This document shows positions 7,537-14,123 of a stretch of DNA of 64,000 nt, piece after piece. Numbering within the stretch: the stretch's first letter is position 1; every line of letters starts with the position of its first letter. The DNA lies in assembly GCF_937988725.1 (NCBI RefSeq), contig NZ_CALKHS010000004.1:1-64000 (forward strand), given 5' to 3'. The notes under the pieces are model-generated. The model searched no databases. It worked only from the letters and a program-made list of their open reading frames with translations, and was not told the DNA's origin. Origin of the DNA: an uncultured Castellaniella sp. Lineage in GTDB: Bacteria; Pseudomonadota; Gammaproteobacteria; Burkholderiales; Burkholderiaceae_B. The position numbers and the translations under genes were made by a program.

Positions 7537-8742
7537 ATGGATGCTTCGCACCTGCTCAAAGCCTGCTTTCTGCTGGTTCCCGCCTTTCTGCTCGGGTGCC
7601 TGCTGTTCGCCCGCTGGCGGTGGCTGGCGCGGTTGCCGGCGGCCATCGCGCTGGGCTGCGTGCTGGCCTTCGGCATCGCGGGCTGGCTGCCGGGCGTGAT
7701 GGATTACCTGGTGTCGTTCTGCATCATGGCCATCATCTATTCGATCCTGTCGCTGGGCCTGAACGCCCAGTGGGGATACAACGGCCATCTGAACTTCGGC
7801 ATCGCGGGCTTCTTCGCCGTGGGGGCGTTCACCATGGCGCTGTTCGTCACGCTGCCGCCCTCGGGCGCCATGGCCGCCTATGCGCAGCAGTGGTTCGGCT
7901 TGAACGCCCCGTTCCTGGTGGGGGTCGCGGCGGCGGGCATCGTCTCGGGGGCGGTGGGCTATCTGATCGCCCAGCCGATCCTGCATCTGCGCGCGGACTT
8001 CCTGGCCATCGCCACCCTGGGCATCGCCGAGATCATCCGGCTCATCTTCCAGAACGAGCGCTGGCTGGCCAACGGGCCCCAGCCGCTGTCGGGCATCACG
8101 CAGCCCCTGTCCTGCGTGTTCGACACGGGCGGCTGCGGCTGGCTGCCCGATGCCGTGAGCGGCGCGCTGTCCGCCCTGCAGCCCCGGGATTACAGCTACC
8201 TGTACCTGGTCATCGTGACCCTCAGCCTGGCCGTGGTGTATGTCGTCCTGGAGGCCATGGTGCGGTCCCCGTGGGGACGGGCCTTGCGCGCGGTCCGGGA
8301 CGAAGAAGAATCGGCCGCGATGAACGGCAAGCACGTCAAGGCGCTGCGGGTGCAGTCCTTCGTGCTGGGGGCGGTCGTCATCGGCGTGGCGGGAGCCCTG
8401 TATGCGCCCTATATGGTGACCATCGACTACAGCCACTTCAAGCCGCTGTTCGCCACCTTCCTGGTGTGGGTGATGCTCATGCTGGGCGGCAGCGGCAACA
8501 ATAAAGGCGCGATCCTGGGGGCCTTCGTGATCTGGGCCGTCTGGAGCGGCACGGGATTCGTCACGGATTACCTGCAGGTCTCTTTGCAGGGAGTCGCGCC
8601 CGACATCGCCTCCCGGATGTCCTTCCTGCGTTGGGCCTTCGTGGGCCTGCTGCTGGCCCTGATCGTGCTGTTCCGGCCGCAGGGCATCCTGCCCGAAAAG
8701 AAACGCGTGTCCCGGTTCCTGCGGGACGTGCCCGAAGACTGA
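7537..8742 (+). CDS. livM: Branched-chain amino acid ABC transporter permease LivM
   Basis: A 401-residue second permease subunit. Typical LivM parts are 'IIYSILSLGLNAQWGYNGHLNFGIAGFF', seen here at about 68-95, and 'LRADFLAIATLGIAEIIRL' near 150-170, as well as the cytoplasmic loop 'SPWGRALRAVRDEEESAAMNG', which contacts the ATPase. Last gene of the liv operon. A strong terminator follows at 8813-8844 and is shared with the convergent binding-protein gene. Confidence 0.87.
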   Translation: MDASHLLKACFLLVPAFLLGCLLFARWRWLARLPAAIALGCVLAFGIAGWLPGVMDYLVSFCIMAIIYSILSLGLNAQWGYNGHLNFGIAGFFAVGAFTMALFVTLPPSGAMAAYAQQWFGLNAPFLVGVAAAGIVSGAVGYLIAQPILHLRADFLAIATLGIAEIIRLIFQNERWLANGPQPLSGITQPLSCVFDTGGCGWLPDAVSGALSALQPRDYSYLYLVIVTLSLAVVYVVLEAMVRSPWGRALRAVRDEEESAAMNGKHVKALRVQSFVLGAVVIGVAGALYAPYMVTIDYSHFKPLFATFLVWVMLMLGGSGNNKGAILGAFVIWAVWSGTGFVTDYLQVSLQGVAPDIASRMSFLRWAFVGLLLALIVLFRPQGILPEKKRVSRFLRDVPED

Positions 8743-8812
8743 CGCCCCGCCCGGACCCGGCCGCCGGCCGGACGGGCGCGCCCGCGGATCCACCGTCGTC
8801 CTGTTCATGAAG

Positions 8813-8844
8813 AAAGGCCGCACCGGAATGCCGGTGCGGCCTTT
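8813..8844. terminator. Bidirectional terminator between livM and the binding-protein gene
   Basis: A perfect 14-bp stem (8813-8826 with 8831-8844, loop AATG) with A residues on one side and T residues on the other, so it can act on both strands. It separates livM (plus) from the periplasmic binding protein gene (minus). Confidence 0.88.
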
Positions 8845-8865
8845 GCTTGCGCCATGGCGCGTGGA

Positions 8866-10215
8866 TCAGCTGGCCGGAATGTCCTTGGCGGCGACCATCT
8901 TGACGGTCTCGATCTTGTCGCCCGAATACTTCCAGATGTTGACGGGCGTGATGACGTCGCCGTTCTTGTCGAAGTCGCAGGGGCCGGCCACCCCGTTGTA
9001 GTTGATCTTCTTCCCGGCCTTCAGGGCTTTGAGCATGTCGGTGACGCGGCCCTGGTCGCCGCCGTCGATCATGTCGCCCGGCGGATTGGCGATCTTGCGC
9101 AGTTCGTCGCGCAGCACCGTGCCCGTGATCTTCGAGGCGTCCGTGGCGCCGCCGGCCACCGCGGCGGCCATGGCCAGGCCCGCCACCATGCCCGCATCGT
9201 AGGAGCAGGTGGTGAACGGCGGGAAGTGATCGTATTTGTACGTGGACAGGTAGGTCTTGGAGAAGTCCTTGTAGGACTGTGTGCTGGTGTCTTCACCGGG
9301 GGCCGTGCCGTAGAGGCCATCCATGTTCTTGGCGCCGACTTCCTTGATGATGTCGATGCTGGCGTTGCCGTCGGTGAACTGCCACTTCGTGAAATTGAAG
9401 GTGTCGCGGGATTCCTTGCAGATGGCGATGGTGTGCGCCGGGTAGCTTACGATGAGCAGCAGGTCGGGCTTGTCCTTCAGGGCCTGCGACAGCATGGATT
9501 TGTAGGTGGGCTGGACTTCCTCGGGGTGGGGAACCTGCGCCAGGACGGTGCCGCCGCGTTTCTTGAAGGCATTGGCGAAGGCGTCGGCCAGGCCCTGCCC
9601 GTAGGGGTTGTTGATGTAGATGGTCGAGACGCGCTTGAACTTGTAGTTCGGATCGATTTCGCCATTGACGAACTGCGCCGCCACGACGCCCTGCATGGCG
9701 TCCGACGCGCTGGTGCGAAAGAGCAGGTCGGCCTTCGCGTCGGCGGGCAGCACGCTGACCAGCGGAGAGGTGGTGCCGTTGCCGATCTGCAGGACCCCGG
9801 AGGGAATGGTGACGGACGTGGCGATGGCCACCGTGACCCCGCTGGACCAGCCGTTGATGATGACCGGCGTGTGCTGGGTGTCGACCATCTGCCGGGCCGC
9901 CTGGACGCCGACCGTGGGCAGGGTGGCGCTGTCGGCCGTGACGTGATGGGCGATGATGGGGCCGCCGAAGACTTCCTTGGCCGCCGCGTTGATCTGGTTG
10001 ACGGCCAGTCCGACCGCGTCGCGATAGTAGGGGCCGAATTCCGCGGCCGAGCCCGTCATGGGCAGGACCTGGCCCAGGTTGATGGCCGGGGGCGTGCCGG
10101 CCGCCAGGGCGCGGGCGAAGGGCAGGGTGTTGCTGAGCGCCAGCGAACCGCCGGCGAGCCCCAGTGTGGTCAGGAACTGGCGGCGGGAGGCGGGGTGGGA
10201 TGGGTGATCCGACAT
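8866..10215 (-). CDS. ABC transporter substrate-binding protein, LivK/HAAT type
   Basis: A 449-residue periplasmic binding protein of the type 1 fold used by LIV/HAAT importers. The N-terminus carries a twin-arginine style signal (SRRQFLTTLGLAGG) followed by a hydrophobic stretch ending in ARALAAG. The mature part begins with 'INLGQVLPMTGSAAEFGPYYRDA', the usual first strand and ligand loop, and 'YINNPYGQGLADAFANAF' marks the middle. It is convergent with livGFHM, so it is probably the receptor for that importer, although it is transcribed separately. Ligand unknown. Confidence 0.85.
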   Translation of the reverse strand: MSDHPSHPASRRQFLTTLGLAGGSLALSNTLPFARALAAGTPPAINLGQVLPMTGSAAEFGPYYRDAVGLAVNQINAAAKEVFGGPIIAHHVTADSATLPTVGVQAARQMVDTQHTPVIINGWSSGVTVAIATSVTIPSGVLQIGNGTTSPLVSVLPADAKADLLFRTSASDAMQGVVAAQFVNGEIDPNYKFKRVSTIYINNPYGQGLADAFANAFKKRGGTVLAQVPHPEEVQPTYKSMLSQALKDKPDLLLIVSYPAHTIAICKESRDTFNFTKWQFTDGNASIDIIKEVGAKNMDGLYGTAPGEDTSTQSYKDFSKTYLSTYKYDHFPPFTTCSYDAGMVAGLAMAAAVAGGATDASKITGTVLRDELRKIANPPGDMIDGGDQGRVTDMLKALKAGKKINYNGVAGPCDFDKNGDVITPVNIWKYSGDKIETVKMVAAKDIPAS

Positions 10216-10536
10216 GGGGAGACTCCTTTTGGTTGGCTAGCACGAGACAGGCAAACGCGGAAAAGGCTCGGATGCTTTCGAGTCTGGCGCCTTGGGCGCC
10301 GGCACTGCAGCCCGGTGACGAGCATCATTTCATTACATCGACTGGCCGGACCGATGTCAATCAGGGATTGGCGCAGGTTCGAAGGGGCCGCCAGGCCGCC
10401 GGTGGAAATCCCTTTGCTGATAAAGGACTTTCAGTTTAGTTTGCAATCCATTGATTTTTCAGCATTTTATTTCCGGCTGAATTGTTAAGAACAGTTGTAA
10501 GTGCTTGTTGTCATTGAATAAATTTCGATTTTCTCC
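10216..10536. other. Intergenic region ahead of the binding-protein gene and mraZ
   Basis: This stretch separates two divergent genes. From about 10425 to 10536 the base composition drops to AT-rich, unlike the surrounding DNA, just upstream of the mra promoter, which would suit a promoter-activating (UP-like) element. A short GGCGCC-TTG-GGCGCC hairpin lies at 10286-10300. No gene is visible. Confidence 0.5.
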
Positions 10537-10565
10537 TTGACCGGCTTTCAGGTATCCCGTAGAGT
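10537..10565 (+). promoter_or_regulatory. Promoter of the dcw cluster (Pmra)
   Basis: TTGACC at 10537-10542, a 17-base spacer and TAGAGT at 10560-10565 form a good sigma-70 promoter. The -10 box overlaps the first MraZ operator repeat, which fits autorepression by MraZ. Confidence 0.65.
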
Positions 10566-10599
10566 GGGGCAAAGTAGATTTTTGTGTCATGAAGTGGGA
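10564..10599 (+). promoter_or_regulatory. MraZ operator, four repeats at 10-bp spacing
   Basis: Four hexamers start exactly ten bases apart: GTGGGG (10564), GTAGAT (10574), GTGTCA (10584) and GTGGGA (10594). MraZ is known to bind tandem GTG-type repeats of helical period upstream of its own gene. The second and third copies are degenerate. The array lies between the -10 box and the mraZ start. Confidence 0.7.
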
Positions 10600-10609
10600 G
10601 AACCTCCTC

Positions 10610-11038
10610 GTGTTTCAGGGAAGCAGTGCGTTGACCTTGGATGCCAAGGGCCGGATGTCGATTCCGGCCCGGTATCGTGACGCCCTGCAGTCCGACGAAC
10701 AGGGGTGCCTCACTCTGACGCGCCACCCCGACGGGTGCCTGATGCTGTATCCGCGCTCCACCTGGGAAACCAAACGCGCCCAGATCGCCGCCTTGCCGGC
10801 GGTGGCGCGGCCCCTGCAGCGCCTGCTGCTGGGCAGCGCCCAGGACGTCGACATGGACGGCGCGGGCCGCATCCTGGTGGCGCCCGAACTGCGCGACGCC
10901 GCCGGCCTGGCGCGCGAAGTCATGTTGCTGGGCCTGGGTTCGCATTTCGAACTGTGGGACCGCGAGCAGTGGGAAGCCCGCAGCCTGCAGGACGTGAGCC
11001 AGCTGGATCCGGCCATCCTTGAGCAGATTTCTTTCTGA
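10610..11038 (+). CDS. mraZ: Transcriptional regulator MraZ
   Basis: A 142-residue DNA-binding protein made of two SpoVT-AbrB-like halves, each with the DXXXR signature: 'LDAKGRMSIPARYRD' near 9-23 and 'VDMDGAGRILVAPELRD' near 75-95. In other bacteria it forms a ring and represses the dcw promoter. I use the GTG at 10610, which gives the family-typical start (M)FQGSSALTLD, with GGGAG at 10596-10600 as ribosome binding site; an ATG at 10589 would lie inside the operator. First gene of the cluster. Confidence 0.92.
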   Translation: MFQGSSALTLDAKGRMSIPARYRDALQSDEQGCLTLTRHPDGCLMLYPRSTWETKRAQIAALPAVARPLQRLLLGSAQDVDMDGAGRILVAPELRDAAGLAREVMLLGLGSHFELWDREQWEARSLQDVSQLDPAILEQISF

Positions 11039-11047
11039 GTCCCGCCC

Positions 11048-12097
11048 ATGGCGTATTCCCACCGTACCGTTCTGCTGGAACCGGCTATCGACGCATTGTT
11101 GAGCCAGGGGTTCGGCCGCGGTCCGGGGGCAGCGCAGGCGCCGGCGCTCGATGGGGTGTATGTCGACGGCACCTTCGGCCGGGGCGGCCATAGCCGCCTG
11201 CTGCTGGAACGCCTGGCGCCGCAGGCCCGCCTGCTGGTGTTCGACAAGGACCCCGAAGCCATTGCCGTGGCGCAGGACCTGAGCCGGGAAGATGCCCGCG
11301 TCCAGGTCGTGCACGACGGTTTTGCCGCCCTGGCGGAGCATCTCGACCGCCTGGGCATTCCCGCCGTGGATGGCGTCTTGCTGGATCTGGGGGTCTCGTC
11401 TCCCCAGATCGACGATGCGGCGCGGGGTTTTTCTTTCATGCACGATGGTCCTCTGGACATGCGCATGGACACGACGCGGGGGCAGACGGCCGCCGACTGG
11501 CTGGCCGAGGCCGACCAGGAACAGATCAAGGAGGTCATCGCACATTATGGCGAAGAACGGTTTGCTTTCCAGATTGCAAAGGCGATTGTTGCGGGCCGCC
11601 AATCCCGGGCGCTGCGCACCACGGGCGAATTGGCCCAGCTCGTCGCCGGTGTCGTCCGTACGCGCGAAAAGGGTCAACACCCGGCCACAAGGACCTTTCA
11701 AGCTATACGGATTCACATCAATGCGGAACTTGCGCAGCTCGCGCACGCCCTCCCGGCCGCTTTGACCCATCTGCGTCCCGGGGGGAGGCTGGCGGTGATC
11801 AGCTTCCATTCCCTGGAAGACCGCATGGTCAAGCAGTGCCTGGCGGCCGCCGCCCGGCCCGGCCAGGCGCAAGCCCGCCTGCCCATCCCGGAAAAAGACA
11901 TGCCCCGGCCCTGGGTGACGCTGCTCGGCCGCGTCCAGGCCGACGACGACGAGGTGCGGGACAACGTGCGCTCGCGCTCGGCCGTGTTGCGGGTCGCGCA
12001 ACGCACCGATGAACCCTTGTCGCCGGCGCAGGCCGCCGCCCTGGTGCGCCTGCCCGGACAGGGAACGGCCCGGCGCGGCGGGAGGGTCTCCCGATGA
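11048..12097 (+). CDS. rsmH: 16S rRNA m4C1402 methyltransferase RsmH (MraW)
   Basis: A 349-residue SAM-dependent enzyme that N4-methylates C1402 of 16S rRNA. Motifs: 'YVDGTFGRGGHSRLLL' (SAM site, about 36-52), 'VDGVLLDLGVSSPQID' (about 108-125), 'RGFSFMHDGPLDMRMD' (about 128-145) and 'ISFHSLEDRMVKQ' (about 250-263). Slightly longer than the E. coli protein because of loops near 20-35 and at the end. Begins nine bases after mraZ and overlaps ftsL by four. Confidence 0.95.
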   Translation: MAYSHRTVLLEPAIDALLSQGFGRGPGAAQAPALDGVYVDGTFGRGGHSRLLLERLAPQARLLVFDKDPEAIAVAQDLSREDARVQVVHDGFAALAEHLDRLGIPAVDGVLLDLGVSSPQIDDAARGFSFMHDGPLDMRMDTTRGQTAADWLAEADQEQIKEVIAHYGEERFAFQIAKAIVAGRQSRALRTTGELAQLVAGVVRTREKGQHPATRTFQAIRIHINAELAQLAHALPAALTHLRPGGRLAVISFHSLEDRMVKQCLAAAARPGQAQARLPIPEKDMPRPWVTLLGRVQADDDEVRDNVRSRSAVLRVAQRTDEPLSPAQAAALVRLPGQGTARRGGRVSR

Positions 12098-12390
12098 TCC
12101 GGATCACGCTGGTCCTGGCCCTGCTGCTGATGGCGTCCGCCATTTCCCTGGTGACGGTGCGCTTCCAGGCCCGCGAACTGTTCGTGGCCTCCGAACGCCT
12201 GAAGTCGCAGGCCCACGAACTGGATACCGAGTGGCGCCGGCTGCAGCTGGAACGGGCCGAACTGGCGCGCAACGCCCGCATCGATTCCCTGGCCCGCACC
12301 GAACTGCACCTGATTCCCGTGACGCCGGACCGCACGATCTATCTGCAGGAGCCTGAAAAGGGCCGTGCGGCGGCGGGAGGGCGTCCATGA
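12094..12390 (+). CDS. ftsL: Cell division protein FtsL
   Basis: A 98-residue bitopic membrane protein: a very short cytoplasmic start, one membrane helix (about 3-21) and a periplasmic coiled coil (about 25-65) with heptad leucines, then a short tail. FtsL joins FtsQ and FtsB at the septum and helps activate FtsW/FtsI. Recognised by size, topology and position between rsmH and ftsI. Overlaps both neighbours by four bases, so translation is probably coupled. Confidence 0.9.
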   Translation: MIRITLVLALLLMASAISLVTVRFQARELFVASERLKSQAHELDTEWRRLQLERAELARNARIDSLARTELHLIPVTPDRTIYLQEPEKGRAAAGGRP

Positions 12391-14123
12391 AGCGCTTCGG
12401 GTTCCACGAAAGCCCCGTCCTGTCCACGCGTCCAGCCTTCTGGCGGGCGCGTCTGGTCGTCATCGTGCTGATGCTGGGCTTCGTCGCGCTGGCGGCCAAG
12501 GCGCTGAACCTGCAGATCCTGTCCAATGAATTCCTGCAGCGCCAGGGCGAGCGCCGCTACGAGCGCACGCTGGTGCTGCCGGCGTCGCGCGGCAAGATCT
12601 TCGATCGCAGCGGGTCGGTGGTGCTGGCTTCCAGCATGGCGGTCCGCGCGATCTGGGTGATCCCGGAGGATTTCCACAAGGCTTCCGACGAACAGGTCGG
12701 CGAGCTGGCCCGTCTGCTGAACATGAAAGTGGACGACATCCGCCAGCGCACCCGCGACGAGGACAAGAATTTCGTCTACCTGCAGCGCCAGGTGGCGATG
12801 GATGTGGCCGAGAAGGTCCGCCACCTGAAGATCCCCGGGGTGCAGCAGCTGCCGGAAACGCGCCGCTACTATCCGGAAGGCGACGTCATGGCGCACATCG
12901 TGGGTTTCACCAACATCGAAGACCGGGGCATCGACGGCATCGAGCTGGCGTTCAACGACCGCCTGTCCGGCCAGCCGGGATCGCGGCGCGTCATCAAGGA
13001 CCGGCTGGGGCGCGTCGTGGAAGACGTCCAGGCCGTGGTGCCGCCGGTGGATGGACAGAACCTGCAGCTGTCCATCGACGCCGGCATCCAGTTCGACACG
13101 TATTCCGCCCTGAAGGCCGCCCTGGAACTGCACAAGGCCCGCGCGGGTGCGGCCATCGTCCTGGATGCCCGCACGGGCGAAGTCCTGTCGATGGTCAATC
13201 TGCCGTCCTACGATCCCAACGACACGGCGCAGCGCACCGGGGAGGCCCTGCGCAACCGGGTCGTGACCGACACCTTCGAACCCGGTTCGATCATGAAGCC
13301 GTTCACCGCGGCGCTGGCCCTGGACGAAGGCAAGATCACCACGAGCACGCGCTTCGACACCGGCAATGGCCGCTACCGCTACCAGGGCGCCCTGATTTCC
13401 GACGTCGGGCATTACGGGGTGCTGGACGTGGGCGGCATCATCCAGCATTCCAGCAATGTGGGCATGACGATGATTTCGGAACGGCTCGATTCGCGGGACA
13501 TGTGGACGAAATTTTCCGAGCTGGGCTTCGGCCGGGTGCCGCAGACGAATTTCCCGGGCATGGCCTCGGGGCGCTTGCGCCCCTGGCAGCGGTGGCGCCC
13601 CATCGAACGCGCCACCATGGCCTATGGCTACGGCCTGTCGGTGTCGCTGATCCAGGTGGCGCATGCCTATACGGCCTTTGCGCGCAACGGCGACATGGTG
13701 TCCCTGTCGCTTCTGCGGCGCGAAGGCCAGCCCACCAGCGTCCAGGTGTATTCCCCCCAGGTGGCGCAGCTGATGCGCGGCATGCTGGAAGCCGCCGCCG
13801 GTCCGGACGGCGCCCGCAAGGCGCAGGTGCAGGGCTACCGGGTGGCGGGCAAGAGCGGGACGGCCCGCAAGATCGTCAACGGACAGTACAGCAAGACCAA
13901 ATACCGGGGTTCCTTCGTGGGATTCGCCCCGGCGTCCGACCCCCGCATCGTGGTGGCCGTGTCGATCGATGAACCGAGCGCGGGGGGGTATTATGGCGGC
14001 GCCGTGGCCGCACCCGTGTTCTCAGATATTGTTTCCAGTACCCTGCGCCGTCTTGGGGTGCGGCCCGATGCGCCGGTGGATTCCCTGGTGGCTGTGGCGG
14101 ATCAGGGGGGACGCGCACAATGA
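12387..14123 (+). CDS. ftsI: Septal peptidoglycan transpeptidase FtsI (PBP3)
   Basis: A 578-residue class B penicillin-binding protein: N-terminal membrane anchor (about 22-42), pedestal domain containing 'RGKIFDRSGSVVLASS' (about 69-85), then the transpeptidase domain. The three active-site motifs are complete: SXXK as EPGSIMKPF with the nucleophile near Ser301, SXN as SSN near 355-357, and KSGT near 489-492. It cross-links septal peptidoglycan and works with FtsW, encoded downstream in the same cluster. Target of beta-lactams. Confidence 0.95.
   Translation: MKRFGFHESPVLSTRPAFWRARLVVIVLMLGFVALAAKALNLQILSNEFLQRQGERRYERTLVLPASRGKIFDRSGSVVLASSMAVRAIWVIPEDFHKASDEQVGELARLLNMKVDDIRQRTRDEDKNFVYLQRQVAMDVAEKVRHLKIPGVQQLPETRRYYPEGDVMAHIVGFTNIEDRGIDGIELAFNDRLSGQPGSRRVIKDRLGRVVEDVQAVVPPVDGQNLQLSIDAGIQFDTYSALKAALELHKARAGAAIVLDARTGEVLSMVNLPSYDPNDTAQRTGEALRNRVVTDTFEPGSIMKPFTAALALDEGKITTSTRFDTGNGRYRYQGALISDVGHYGVLDVGGIIQHSSNVGMTMISERLDSRDMWTKFSELGFGRVPQTNFPGMASGRLRPWQRWRPIERATMAYGYGLSVSLIQVAHAYTAFARNGDMVSLSLLRREGQPTSVQVYSPQVAQLMRGMLEAAAGPDGARKAQVQGYRVAGKSGTARKIVNGQYSKTKYRGSFVGFAPASDPRIVVAVSIDEPSAGGYYGGAVAAPVFSDIVSSTLRRLGVRPDAPVDSLVAVADQGGRAQ

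Noticed and set aside
6304..8823. Minus-strand open frame of 839 codons across livH and livM
   Set aside because: Rich in His, Gln, Gly and Asp as expected from reading hydrophobic membrane-protein codons backwards; livH and livM motifs are clear on the plus strand.
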